From NCBI RefSeq assembly GCF_048320135.1, contig NZ_CP182947.1, positions 1,860,001 through 1,924,000 on the forward strand: a stretch of DNA of 64,000 bases, written 5' to 3'. Source of the DNA: Ideonella_A sakaiensis_A. Lineage in GTDB: Bacteria; Pseudomonadota; Gammaproteobacteria; Burkholderiales; Burkholderiaceae_C. This document shows, piece by piece, positions 42,195 to 51,368 of the stretch. The translations under genes and the position numbers were made by a program. Numbering within the stretch: position 1 is the first letter of the stretch; each line of letters begins with the position of its first letter. The notes below the pieces were generated by a model. It worked only from the letters and a program-made list of their open reading frames with translations. It did not search any database and was not told the DNA's origin.

Positions 42195-42581
42195 TTAGGA
42201 GCTTACCGCGCCGGCTGCCGCCTCATCGACAAACGTCCAGGTATTCGCGCCATCGAATCGCCTGACCCGCACCGCGGCGATCAGCGCCGGATCGAAATTG
42301 CCGAGATTCACGCCATGCTGCGATCCGGGCTTCGGCTCGAGCGGTTCCCAATGGGTGACGCAGCCGCAGCTGCGGCAATGGAAGGTCGTAAGCGTCCTGT
42401 CACCCCAGACATAGCCGGCCGTCGCTGCCGGATGACCGTCGATCCTCACCGTGCCGAATTCGAAATAGACCCACGGGCCGCCGATGCGGCGGCACAGCGA
42501 GCAATTGCAGTCGGTCGCCACCGTCGGCGTCGACGGCAGCGTCAGGCGGACGGCGCCGCAATGGCAGGATCCTTCGTGCAT
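42195..42581 (-). CDS. GFA family protein (glutathione-dependent formaldehyde-activating enzyme-like)
   Basis: A 128-residue zinc protein. The cysteine motifs CHCGAV (residues 6-11), CNCSLCRR near 32-38 and CRSCGC near 77-82 are those of the GFA domain (Gfa/CENP-V family), here bound to two zinc ions in known members. The start at 42581 (MHEGSCHCG) matches the family; the longer frame upstream lacks support. Enzymatic activity with formaldehyde is proven for few members and is not implied here. Confidence 0.88.
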   Translation of the reverse strand: MHEGSCHCGAVRLTLPSTPTVATDCNCSLCRRIGGPWVYFEFGTVRIDGHPAATAGYVWGDRTLTTFHCRSCGCVTHWEPLEPKPGSQHGVNLGNFDPALIAAVRVRRFDGANTWTFVDEAAAGAVSS

Positions 42582-42788
42582 GTGGATTTCTCTGGCGATT
42601 CGCCGGCTTGGTTTGCCCGCGTCGCTGCTGTGCGCCACGGCGCCAGGCCAGCAGTCTTTTATAAACGAAGCCCGCGGATTGACGCCGCTGATGCGACCGC
42701 GGTGCCTTGACGCCTCGGCTCAGCCGGCTAAAGTCGTCGATCGCCGGTCTGCATTCCCGCAGCCCGCAGTCTTTCGAAAGGACGCGGC

Positions 42789-43988
42789 ATGGCGCAATTT
42801 CTGATTCGCAGCTTCGACGGGCCGTCACCGTATGCGACGGCCGAATTTCCGACCGGATCGCTGCCGCGCAGCAGGGATGAGAGTTATGTGCCGTGGGCAC
42901 TGACGGTCGGTGGCAAGGTCATCTATGCGGTGCACGGGCAGCACCGGTCGTGGCCGGGCAGTGCGGCGCATCAGGGCATCGGCACCAGCTCGGCCAACGC
43001 CGCCTACATCAAGCCCTACGACAGCCTGGTCAGCCAGAACCGGCGGCGGCTCGCCGAATCGGCGCTCGGGCTGCTGGCATTGCAGCATCCTGCCTTCACG
43101 AAGGGCGGTGTCGATGCGGTCAACAAGGGCATCCAGCAATACCTCGACATGATGTATGTCAGCCGGCGGCAGGAGCTGACCGATGCGATGTTTGCGCAGA
43201 TCGGCCACTACTTCTATACCAACGGCGGCACCGGGTTCGGCCGGATCTCGACCAGCCACAAGAATGCGGTCGGCGCCGATGGCGTGCGCAAGGGCATCTT
43301 CGCGGCGCTGGCGCGCGGCCGGCTCGACCAGAAGCTGGCGATCCACGATGCGGTCGGCCGCAAGCTGCTGCCGGCACTCGGCGGCCCGCAGCTCGCCACC
43401 TACGACCACTGGATGTCGATCGTTCGCCAGGACTGGTTCGACAACGCGCAGATGCGTGGCCGCGCAAACGCGCCGACCCGGGCCCAGCCGACCAAGGTCG
43501 GAGGCATCACGAATACCCGGCTCGGCAATGTCGCGATCGCCCGCACCCGCGGCGTCGACAGCTACCAGCGCGACCTGCATCGCACCCGCCAGCCGCAGGC
43601 CGACGACTATTACGACGACCTCGATGCCCGCAACCTGCTGTTCGGTGCCGGCATCTCAGGCACCACCGGCACATTGCTGGCCGCCGCATTCGCCTTCGCA
43701 GGCGTGATGCGCGGCGAGCCGCTGAAGGAATATGTGCTGGCGATCATCGGCTACCTGGTCGGTGGCGGCATGCACAGCTACCACGAGTCGATGGCGGTCG
43801 CGCAGAAAGCCGGCCTGCCGTATACACCCGGCGCCTTCATCCCCAGCCTGCCGCAAGCCTTTCTCAATTCGATGCAGTTCCGCAACTGGCGCGCCGAGTA
43901 CTACGATGTCGTCGAACTCGGCGCAACCCACTGGCGGCACAACGCCGGCGCGCTGCCGTCGCATCTGAATACGCAGCTGCGGCACTGA
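42789..43988 (+). CDS. Orphan 399-residue protein with one membrane segment
   Basis: Unrecognised protein. The N-terminus (FLIRSFDGPSPYATAEF) is not a signal peptide. Residues 20-290 look soluble, rich in Gln, Arg, Tyr and His, with helical stretches (LVSQNRRRLAESALGLLALQH, GIQQYLDMMYVSRRQELTDAMF). A hydrophobic Gly/Ala-rich region at about 283-330 (GAGISGTTGTLLAAAFAFAGV, YVLAIIGYLVGGGMHSYHE) could hold two membrane helices or a packing core. Near it are His-Tyr pairs (MHSYHES), which might bind metal. No neighbours cooperate obviously: a GFA gene is divergent (207 bp) and the antiporter gene converges. Codon use is like its surroundings. Could be an effector or toxin-like protein, but this is a guess. 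Confidence 0.75.
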   Translation: MAQFLIRSFDGPSPYATAEFPTGSLPRSRDESYVPWALTVGGKVIYAVHGQHRSWPGSAAHQGIGTSSANAAYIKPYDSLVSQNRRRLAESALGLLALQHPAFTKGGVDAVNKGIQQYLDMMYVSRRQELTDAMFAQIGHYFYTNGGTGFGRISTSHKNAVGADGVRKGIFAALARGRLDQKLAIHDAVGRKLLPALGGPQLATYDHWMSIVRQDWFDNAQMRGRANAPTRAQPTKVGGITNTRLGNVAIARTRGVDSYQRDLHRTRQPQADDYYDDLDARNLLFGAGISGTTGTLLAAAFAFAGVMRGEPLKEYVLAIIGYLVGGGMHSYHESMAVAQKAGLPYTPGAFIPSLPQAFLNSMQFRNWRAEYYDVVELGATHWRHNAGALPSHLNTQLRH

Positions 43989-44015
43989 GCGCCAATCCGC
44001 GAGCCCCCCGCTCGC

Positions 44016-47000
44016 TCACCGCGGCTCGTTACCACCGGCCGGCGGCAGCTCAGCGACGCTGGGTCCTCCCGTCACCTCAGGCAATTTCGCGCGCAGCCCC
44101 GGTTGCCGCTCGATCAGCGCCATCAGTTCGAGGTGAGCCAGCACCAGCGCCTGCGTCGGCTCGACCGCAAGCGCCCGGTAGCCGACGCGTTCAGGCGTGC
44201 AGACATGCTGCTGGCCGAAGGCCTCGCCTTCGTGCAGGCTGGTCTGTGGCGGCAGCTCGGCGGCCGCCGCGACGGTTTGCGCCGCGCCGTCGGGATCGGC
44301 TTCTGCCGATGCAGTTTCGGCCGGCGCAAGCTCGAGCTGCACCTTGCCGCGTTCGATCACCCACAACGAGGCCTGCACATCGCCAGCCTCGAACAGGTGG
44401 TCGCCGGCGGCGAAGCGGCGCAGCCGGAATTCCTGCGCGAGCCGGCCACGTTCGGCATCGTCGAGGCGGCGGAACGCCGGGATGTGCACCAGCACCGACG
44501 CCAGGATGCGCGCGCGGTAGGCCTCGCGAACCGCCTTGTCGAGATCGGGGTGGCCGCTGGTCAGCTCGGTCAGGTCCTCGCGCGACAGCTCGAGCACTGC
44601 GCAGGGTTCGACTGCGCGGACGGTCGCGGTGCGCTTGACGCCGGCGAGCAGCGCGATCTCGCCGAAGAAATCGCCTTCGCCGAGCCGGCCCTGGCGGCGG
44701 ATGCCGCCCGGTGCGGCCTCGTCCCTGGCCTCGACCTCGACGGTGCCGGTCGCGATCAGGTACATCGTGTCGCCGGCATCGCCTTCGTTGACGATCGCCT
44801 CGCCGGCAGGGAACGAGATCGGCCGCAGCACATTCGAGATTCGCGCCACGTCGGCCGGCGGCAGCTCTGAAAAGAATGGGATCCGCCGCACCAGTTCCTC
44901 CGGCCGGATCAGCCGGGCGCCGCCCTTTTGCAGGCTGCGCGCGCGGCCCATCGCATCGTGGATTTCGTCGACCGCCTCGGCCGCAACCTTCTCAGGCACG
45001 CGGCCGCGGTCGACCAGTTCGCGGATCACGTCTTCCTCGCTTTGCAGGCAGAAGCGTTCGGACAGCGACTCCTGCATCCGCGCCGTATGTTCGGGATAGA
45101 TCCGTGCGGTCGACTCGAAGCGCCGCCGCACCGCATCGCGCTGGCCGGCATAGAAGTTCGACACCGCACGCAGCGAGGCATTGGAGATCGCGCCGGCCGT
45201 TTCGAGGTCCTTGATCTCGACCAGCGCCGCCTCGATCGACGACATCCGCGCCACCGCCAGCTGGTAGTCGCGGCCGACCAGGCTGGCGCGCAGCGCATCG
45301 GCGATGCGGCCGCGGCCGAGCAGGCGGCCGGACCAGCGGCGCAGCCGGTCGCCGAGCCGCGTGCCGCCGCCGCGCGCCAGTTCGTCGAGGTCGGGTTCAT
45401 CGCCGCGTTTCAGCAGCTCGAGCTGGTTGTCGAGCGTGATGTGCAAGTCCTTCATCACCCACTCGGCGATTTCGCCGCGGTAGAACAGTTCGCGCAGCTG
45501 CACCGATTCGCCTGCAAAACAGTGGCCAAGCAGCATCCGCCGCTCGTCGTCGACGCCGAATTCGCTGGCATCGCCGCGGCGGATCGTCGCGAGGTCGCGG
45601 CGCAGCGCAGCCTCGGCGCGCACATAGCGGTCGGTCACCAGGTCGTAGACCTCGCGCGAGATCACACCGTCGTCGCGCAGGCCGAGCAGCCGCAGCCGCG
45701 CCTCGCGTTTCGCGAGCAGCCGGGCCTGCATCGCCGCGACACGGTCCTGCGCGGTGATGCGGCCTATGCCGAGCATGCGGATCAGCGGCGTCAGCGTCGG
45801 CGCATTGATCAGGATCGTGAAGAAGACGACGCCGAACGCAAGGTGCAGGATGTAGGGCTTCAGCGCCTGCCATTCGAGCCAGGCCGGCGCCTGCTCGGAG
45901 CCGCCGGCGGCCGCCAGCACCTGCTCGTCGAGTTGCGACAGCGACAGCGCGACGACCAGCACCAGCGCGCCGCGCATGCCGCCCCACCACATCACCGTCT
46001 GCACCGGCAGGTCGACCTTGTGTTCACTGACGCGGTTGACCAGCGGCATCAGCGTGAAGATGCCGCTGGCCCGCGCGATCAGCACTGCGACGATCGCCAC
46101 CGCGATCGAATCGGCATAGGTGATCAGGCCCTCGGCGCGCAGGCTCAGGCCGACCAGCAGGAAAACGATCGAATTGGCAACGAATGCCAGATAGGCCCAG
46201 TAATGCTCGAGCGGGCCGATCACCTGTGGCGAGATCTTCGTGCGCCCGTAGTTCCCGACCGTCAACCCGGCGCCGATCACCGCCATCACATCGGAGACGC
46301 CGACCAGGCCGGCGGCGAGGAACGACGCGAATGCGCAGACCGTCGTCAATGTGATCTCGACCCGCGAGTCCTCGGCCAGTGCGAGCAGCCACGAGCAGAC
46401 CAGCCCGACAGCCGCGCCGAAGACGAGCCCGCCGACGCCGAGCCAGAGGAAATCGGCAAAGCCGCGCGCCAGCAGCACCAGCACGCCATCGGCCGCTGCG
46501 GCCGGATCGACCATGATCTTCAGGATGATGCCGAAAAGCACCAGCGCGGTGCCGGTATTGAAGAGGGCCTCGCCTTCGGCCAGCATCGCGAGCCGCTTCG
46601 GCGCGCCGAGGTCGCGGAAGATCGCGACAACGGCCACCGCATCGGTGGTCGAGACCATCGCGCCGAACAGCAGCGCGGCAACCAGCACGCGGTGGTGCGG
46701 AATGTCGCCGAACAGGAACAGCAGCAATGCAACCACCGCGGTCGAGATCAGCACCGCCGGGATCGCCAGCGTCGCGATCGGCAGGATGTTGCGCAGCAGG
46801 CGCCGGCTTTCGATGTGGAAGGCCGCCTGGAAGATCAGGATCGGCAGCAGCACATAGAGCACGACCCCCGGCGTCAGCTCGAAGCCGTCGAGCCGGCTCT
46901 CGGCAATCAGGCCCTCGTCGACCGCCCGGCGCAGCAGTGTGGCCAGCGCCGCGCCGGTCAGCACCAGCGCCACCGCATACGGCAGCCGCACCCGCTTGAC

Positions 47001-47066
47001 CGCACTGACGACGGCCGCCGCGAGGAACAGCAGCACCGTGACGACGAGCACGACCTGCTCGGCCAT
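44016..47066 (-). CDS. CPA1-type sodium/proton antiporter with two cyclic-nucleotide-binding domains
   Basis: A 1016-residue membrane protein. The first ~430 residues hold about 12-13 helices of a NhaP/NHE-type cation:proton antiporter, with the family pattern ILIFQAAFHIESRRLLRN near residue 77 and FGAMVSTTDAVAVVAIFRDLGAP near 135 (ion-binding Asp pair region). A long helical linker (about 435-720) follows, then two cyclic nucleotide-binding folds at about 725-840 (FPAGEAIVNEGDAGDTMYL, GEGDFFGEIALLAG) and about 858-985 (FAAGDHLFEAGDVQASLWV). The first has a near-canonical phosphate cassette (GEIALL), the second a poor one. It resembles plant SOS1-like antiporters in layout. A Pro-rich tail ends it. 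It is monocistronic. Confidence 0.9.
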   Translation of the reverse strand: MAEQVVLVVTVLLFLAAAVVSAVKRVRLPYAVALVLTGAALATLLRRAVDEGLIAESRLDGFELTPGVVLYVLLPILIFQAAFHIESRRLLRNILPIATLAIPAVLISTAVVALLLFLFGDIPHHRVLVAALLFGAMVSTTDAVAVVAIFRDLGAPKRLAMLAEGEALFNTGTALVLFGIILKIMVDPAAAADGVLVLLARGFADFLWLGVGGLVFGAAVGLVCSWLLALAEDSRVEITLTTVCAFASFLAAGLVGVSDVMAVIGAGLTVGNYGRTKISPQVIGPLEHYWAYLAFVANSIVFLLVGLSLRAEGLITYADSIAVAIVAVLIARASGIFTLMPLVNRVSEHKVDLPVQTVMWWGGMRGALVLVVALSLSQLDEQVLAAAGGSEQAPAWLEWQALKPYILHLAFGVVFFTILINAPTLTPLIRMLGIGRITAQDRVAAMQARLLAKREARLRLLGLRDDGVISREVYDLVTDRYVRAEAALRRDLATIRRGDASEFGVDDERRMLLGHCFAGESVQLRELFYRGEIAEWVMKDLHITLDNQLELLKRGDEPDLDELARGGGTRLGDRLRRWSGRLLGRGRIADALRASLVGRDYQLAVARMSSIEAALVEIKDLETAGAISNASLRAVSNFYAGQRDAVRRRFESTARIYPEHTARMQESLSERFCLQSEEDVIRELVDRGRVPEKVAAEAVDEIHDAMGRARSLQKGGARLIRPEELVRRIPFFSELPPADVARISNVLRPISFPAGEAIVNEGDAGDTMYLIATGTVEVEARDEAAPGGIRRQGRLGEGDFFGEIALLAGVKRTATVRAVEPCAVLELSREDLTELTSGHPDLDKAVREAYRARILASVLVHIPAFRRLDDAERGRLAQEFRLRRFAAGDHLFEAGDVQASLWVIERGKVQLELAPAETASAEADPDGAAQTVAAAAELPPQTSLHEGEAFGQQHVCTPERVGYRALAVEPTQALVLAHLELMALIERQPGLRAKLPEVTGGPSVAELPPAGGNEPR

Positions 47067-47250
47067 GGATTCTCCCCAGACGTTGCAGAAAGCCGTCGCC
47101 GGCCCGAGTCAGGCCGGCAGCAAGCCGCGAGTCGTGTCCTGCGGATGATCCTAAGCGGTGGTGGCGACGGCGTCCACCCGGGATCACGAGCGAACCGATG
47201 CGATCATCGGCAGGTGCAGCAGGCCGAGACCGACTCGAAGGATCGACGAG

Positions 47251-48189
47251 ATGCAACTGTTTGATGCCGCGGCCACACGCGATGCGCTGCCGCTCGACCG
47301 GCTGATCGCCGCGCTGCGCGAGGCGTTCGCAGCCGACGACATCACGGTGCCGCTGCGCCACGTGCACGAAGTTGCAGGCGCCGCAGCGCAGCCACCGGCG
47401 TTCACGTCGCTGATCATGCCGGCATGGCAGGCGGGCCGCGCCTATGGCGTGAAGATCGTCAATATCGCGCCGGGCAATGCGGCACGCGGCCTGCCCGGCC
47501 TGCATGCAAGTTATCTGCTGCACGATGCCGCCACCGGCGTGCCGATCGCGCTGCTCGACGGCGACCAGATCACCGCCCGGCGCACCGCGGCCGCATCGGC
47601 ACTGGCGGCGTCGTTTCTTGCCCGCGACGACGCCAGCAGGCTGCTCGTCGTCGGCGCCGGCCGCGTTGCCGGGCTTCTGCCCGCCGCCTACCGCTGCGTG
47701 CGCGGCATCGAGCGGGTCACGGTATGGGCACGGTCCGCCAAGGCAGCGACAGCGCTGGTCGACGATCTGCGCGCCGATGGCTTCGATGCGCATGCCGCGA
47801 CCGACCTGCCGCAGGCGGCTGGCGCCGCCGATGTTGTCAGCTGCGCGACGCTCGCGTCGGCGCCAGTAATCTGCGGCCGCTGGCTGCGCGATGGATCGCA
47901 CCTCGACCTGATCGGCAGCTTCACGCCGGCGATGCGCGAGGCCGACGACGACTGTTTTCGCGGCAGCCGATTGTTCGTCGATACCGACGAGGCGCTGGTC
48001 AAGAGCGGCGAACTGCTCGGCCCGATCGCACGCGGCGTGATCAGCGCGGCCGATGTGCAGGCGACGCTCGCCGACCTTTGCCGCGGCACGCAGCGCGGCC
48101 GGCAATCCACAACCGAACGCACGGTTTTCAAATCGGTCGGCAGCGCGCTCGAAGACCTGGTTGCGGCGATGCTGGTCGCCGGCGCCTGA
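47251..48189 (+). CDS. Ornithine cyclodeaminase/mu-crystallin family enzyme
   Basis: A 312-residue NAD(P)-binding enzyme. The N-terminal half shows the family pattern (ALREAFAADDITVPLRHVHEV, YGVKIVNIAPGNAARGLPGLHASYLLHDAATG), and the Rossmann loop LVVGAGRVAGLLPAAYR lies at about residue 132. Members act as ornithine cyclodeaminase, alanine dehydrogenase or imine reductases. It converges on two tandem aspartoacylase-type genes (15 bp from the first), which may hint at N-acyl amino acid or ectoine-type catabolism (EutC is of this family), but this is inference. Confidence 0.88.
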   Translation: MQLFDAAATRDALPLDRLIAALREAFAADDITVPLRHVHEVAGAAAQPPAFTSLIMPAWQAGRAYGVKIVNIAPGNAARGLPGLHASYLLHDAATGVPIALLDGDQITARRTAAASALAASFLARDDASRLLVVGAGRVAGLLPAAYRCVRGIERVTVWARSAKAATALVDDLRADGFDAHAATDLPQAAGAADVVSCATLASAPVICGRWLRDGSHLDLIGSFTPAMREADDDCFRGSRLFVDTDEALVKSGELLGPIARGVISAADVQATLADLCRGTQRGRQSTTERTVFKSVGSALEDLVAAMLVAGA

Positions 48190-48204
48190 GGAACCGGCCG
48201 CCGA

Positions 48205-49149
48205 TCAGTCGAGCGGCCGCGTCAGATAAACCGCCTCGCGGCCGACGATCGGCTGCTGCGTCGGCATGAAGATCGTGCAGTTGTTGCACAACGCGCGGAT
48301 TTCCTCGTCGCCATTGACTGCGATCAGCTCGCCTTCATCGAAGGTCTCGAAGCCGACCACCGGGCGGGTGAACGTGAAATCGGTCGATTTCACGAGGTGC
48401 GTCTTCAGCAGTTCGAAGCGGCGCGGTGCGGGTCGCTCGGCCGGCTTTGGTTCGACCGGATCGACAAGGCCGAAGTGGGCCAGAAAGTCGTAGGTCACCG
48501 CGGTCGCCAAGTCCGCGGCCGAGCGCTTGAAATGTTGTCCGCATTCGACGACCGCGGTGGTACCCGGTCCGTCGTCGGTGCCGTGGTGGCCATGGTGCGC
48601 CAGACCGACACCGGTGCGCAGCCCGCCGGGCATCACCAGATGCACGTCTGGCCGGCCGAGCGCGGTCAGCACCTCGGTATTGCGCTGAAATGGCGTATAG
48701 ACCCAGAACGGCACGACATCGGTGCGTGTCGAGTGGATGTCGAGGATGTGGTCGGCCGCGGCGACGACCGGCCGCAGCTCGCGCGCACGGCGCAGCTCCG
48801 GGCTGTCTCCGCCGCCGTCGAGCATCTCGGCCGACCAGATGCGGTTCAGGTTGTGCACCAGCTGCCGGTTTTCGTAGGGACGCTCCGGATCGAAAGCCTC
48901 GTAGGCCTCAATGTTGGCAAAACTGACGGTGAGCACGCCGATCTTCGGCCGCACCTCGTTGTCGAGCAGATGCGTCGCGGCGACCATGCCGCAGATCTCG
49001 TTGCCGTGAGTCAGCGCATTGATCAGCACATGCGGGCCGGGTTTGCCCGAGTCAAAGCGGTGCACATAGTCGACCCCGGTATTGCCGCGCCTGTACGGCG
49101 ACAGGTCGCGTTGTTCGACTTCGAAAACGGTGGTTCGTGTGGTCGTCAT
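48205..49149 (-). CDS. Succinylglutamate desuccinylase/aspartoacylase family hydrolase (copy 1)
   Basis: A 314-residue zinc carboxypeptidase-like deacylase. Zinc ligands lie in NALTHGNEICG (His/Glu near 52-55) and ILDIHSTRTD (His near 142), and the catalytic Glu in TAVVECGQHF near 215. The start MTTTRTTV avoids a doubtful upstream extension. It is about 45 percent identical by eye to copy 2 immediately upstream, with shared motifs such as FDSGxPGPHVxxxALxHGNE, so the pair arose by tandem duplication. Both probably remove acyl groups from amino acid derivatives. Confidence 0.9.
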   Translation of the reverse strand: MTTTRTTVFEVEQRDLSPYRRGNTGVDYVHRFDSGKPGPHVLINALTHGNEICGMVAATHLLDNEVRPKIGVLTVSFANIEAYEAFDPERPYENRQLVHNLNRIWSAEMLDGGGDSPELRRARELRPVVAAADHILDIHSTRTDVVPFWVYTPFQRNTEVLTALGRPDVHLVMPGGLRTGVGLAHHGHHGTDDGPGTTAVVECGQHFKRSAADLATAVTYDFLAHFGLVDPVEPKPAERPAPRRFELLKTHLVKSTDFTFTRPVVGFETFDEGELIAVNGDEEIRALCNNCTIFMPTQQPIVGREAVYLTRPLD

Positions 49150-49205
49150 GGCAAGGCGCGGCGGCGGCCGCAAGTGGGCGGTCGCCGGATGCTAAGGCAA
49201 CGCCG

Positions 49206-50168
49206 TCAGCAGTCGACGAAGCGCCCCAGCCGCACCGCGGTCAGTCCCTTCTCCAGCCGGCGTGACGGCATGATCAGCACGCAGTTGTCGTAGGGGGCGC
49301 GGATCTCTCGCTCGCCGTCGTGGCCGATCAGGTCGCCGGCCTTTGGCAGCACCTCCATGCCGACGAAGTCGCCGGCAAAGCGGAACTGGTCGGTCTCGAT
49401 CGTCACCGGATCGGTGATCTCGATGATCTGCTGCGTGGCGGGTTCGCCGGCCAGCAGGTGGCTGCGCACGAAGGCCGGATCGATGATCTCGAAGTGCGAG
49501 AGAAAACGCAGCGTCATCTCCTTCGCGACGACCGCACTCGACGCTGCGAAATGCTGGCCGCATTCGACCAGCAGCGCATTGCGCGGGCTGGCCTCGTCGC
49601 CAAAATCCCGGTAGTCGCGCATCCGCCGCCCGGCTGCATGGCCCTGGTCGGCCATCACATACATCGGGTAGCCGATCGCGCGCGCCAGCTCGCGGCCCTT
49701 GCGGGTCGGCCCGCACAGCAGCAGCGGCGGCGTCGGGTGCTGCATCGAATGGATGTCGAGCAGGAAGTCGACGCCGTCGAGCAGGCTGCGCAGCGCCCGC
49801 GCTCGGGTCAACTCGCGGCTGGTGCGCTCGCCGTCGAGCGTCGCCGCGTCCCACACCCGGTTCATGTCCTCGTCGACGAAGCGGCTGTCGTCCGGCCGCG
49901 TCGGATCGAAGGCCTGGTAGGCCTCGACATTGATGAAGGCCAGCGTCAGCCTGCCACGGGTCGGCCGGACCTGCAGCCGCAGCAGCCAGTCGAGCACGAC
50001 CGCGCCGCTCAGCTCGTTGCCGTGCACCAGCGCCGACACCATCACATGCGGCCCGGGCCGCCCGCTGTCGAAGCTGTGGACGAAGTCGATGCCGGCATTG
50101 CCGCTGCGCCAGATTTCGAGGTCCGGCGGGTCGATCTCGATCGGGTACTGAAGGCTGCTGTTGTCCAT
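49206..50168 (-). CDS. Succinylglutamate desuccinylase/aspartoacylase family hydrolase (copy 2)
   Basis: A 320-residue paralogue of copy 1, 56 bp upstream of it on the same strand. The zinc motif SALVHGNELSG, the metal His of FLLDIHSMQHPT and the catalytic Glu of ALLVECGQHFAAS are conserved. The start MDNSSLQYP is chosen because the alignable part begins soon after. Differences from copy 1 cluster in the C-terminal third, consistent with different acyl or amine substrates. Confidence 0.9.
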   Translation of the reverse strand: MDNSSLQYPIEIDPPDLEIWRSGNAGIDFVHSFDSGRPGPHVMVSALVHGNELSGAVVLDWLLRLQVRPTRGRLTLAFINVEAYQAFDPTRPDDSRFVDEDMNRVWDAATLDGERTSRELTRARALRSLLDGVDFLLDIHSMQHPTPPLLLCGPTRKGRELARAIGYPMYVMADQGHAAGRRMRDYRDFGDEASPRNALLVECGQHFAASSAVVAKEMTLRFLSHFEIIDPAFVRSHLLAGEPATQQIIEITDPVTIETDQFRFAGDFVGMEVLPKAGDLIGHDGEREIRAPYDNCVLIMPSRRLEKGLTAVRLGRFVDC

Positions 50169-50229
50169 CGCGGTGAATGCCAACTGGCGTCGTGGAGTTG
50201 CGGCGATTGTCCGGCAGATGGCGCTCAAT

Positions 50230-51363
50230 TCAGCGGCTCAGGCTGCGCAGGAATGCCGCCAGATCGGCCGCCTGCCGCGCATCCAGATTCAGCGGCCGCA
50301 GCAGCTGCACGCCGTCGGCATGCAGCCGGTCGAGGTCTATCCGGTCGTAGTGGCGCACGACATCCTCGATCGTCGCCAGGCCGCCGTCGTGCATGTACGG
50401 TGCGGTCGCGGCGAGCTGGCGCAGCCCCGGCACGCGGAATTCGCCGAAATGGCGGTGCTCGACGACAAGCTGGCGGGTCAGCAGCGCGGCCGGATCGACG
50501 TCGCCGGCATCGTTGTAAGGGCCGGTCCGGTTCATCGCACTGGCGCGCAGCGTGCGCAGGCCGCCGAAGCGCCCCGGATCGACGCCGCTGCTGACGAAAA
50601 ACGGCCGGCCGATATCGGCAAACTCACCGTTCGTGAACAGCGGCCCGGCATGGCAGACATTGCAGCGGCCGTCGCCGACGAAGAGGCGCAAGCCACGTTG
50701 CGCGGCAAGCGGATAACGGCCGGCCACGGCGGTATCGCCGCGCAGCAGCGCATCGCGAAAATCGTCGAACGGCGTGCGTGGCGAGACCAGCGTCGCCTGG
50801 TAGGCGGCAAGTGCCTTTGCCAGATCGACCGCCAGCGCTTTATCGTCGGCCGGCATCGTTTTGCCGAAAGTCTGGCGATAGGCCGCGACCCAGGCCGGGC
50901 GCCGCCGCGCGACGGCGGCCAGGCGGTCGACCGATCCGGCCATCTCGCTGTCGGCGAGCAGTGGCGCCAGGCTCGCTGCCCACAACGAATCGTTGGCACC
51001 GTCCCAGCCGAACCAGCGCTGCTGTGCGACGTCGAGCAGCGTCGGCGTATTGCGCTGGCCTGCGCTGCGACCGAGTGCGGTCGGCCGGCCGTCCTGGAAC
51101 GCGCGGTCGGGGCGATGGCAGCCGGCACACGACAGGCTGCCGTCGGCCGACAGCTGCTTGTCGAAAAACAGCAGCCGGCCGAAGCGGATTGCCGCCGGAT
51201 TGCCGTCGACCCGGTTCGATGGGTCACGCCTGACCGGCGGTGGCCACGGCCCGTGCGAGGCGATCGATGCGCGCTCGCCGGCATTGAAATCGAGCACCGT
51301 CTGCGCCGCCAGCGGCGTCGCGAACAGCGCAGCCAGCCAGAGCAGGCCACTGCCGATCCGCAT
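50230..51363 (-). CDS. Di-haem cytochrome c peroxidase/MauG family protein
   Basis: A 377-residue exported protein with signal peptide (MRIGSGLLWLAALFATPLAAQ, cleavage near residue 21). Two CxxCH haem motifs are present: CAGCH (Cys79, Cys82, His83) and CNVCH (Cys234, Cys237, His238), the spacing of bacterial di-haem peroxidases and MauG/MbnH-like enzymes. The C-terminus has the typical APYMHDGGLATIEDVVRHYD. It is last in an operon with a small periplasmic protein (5 bp upstream) and an amidohydrolase, so it is more likely a specialised oxidase than a general H2O2 scavenger. Confidence 0.92.
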   Translation of the reverse strand: MRIGSGLLWLAALFATPLAAQTVLDFNAGERASIASHGPWPPPVRRDPSNRVDGNPAAIRFGRLLFFDKQLSADGSLSCAGCHRPDRAFQDGRPTALGRSAGQRNTPTLLDVAQQRWFGWDGANDSLWAASLAPLLADSEMAGSVDRLAAVARRRPAWVAAYRQTFGKTMPADDKALAVDLAKALAAYQATLVSPRTPFDDFRDALLRGDTAVAGRYPLAAQRGLRLFVGDGRCNVCHAGPLFTNGEFADIGRPFFVSSGVDPGRFGGLRTLRASAMNRTGPYNDAGDVDPAALLTRQLVVEHRHFGEFRVPGLRQLAATAPYMHDGGLATIEDVVRHYDRIDLDRLHADGVQLLRPLNLDARQAADLAAFLRSLSR

Positions 51364-51368
51364 TGCCT

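Noticed and set aside
44928..47264. A 778-codon plus-strand frame opposite the antiporter
   Set aside because: It is the Gln/Arg/His-rich mirror of the antiporter gene, which has transmembrane and cNMP motifs.
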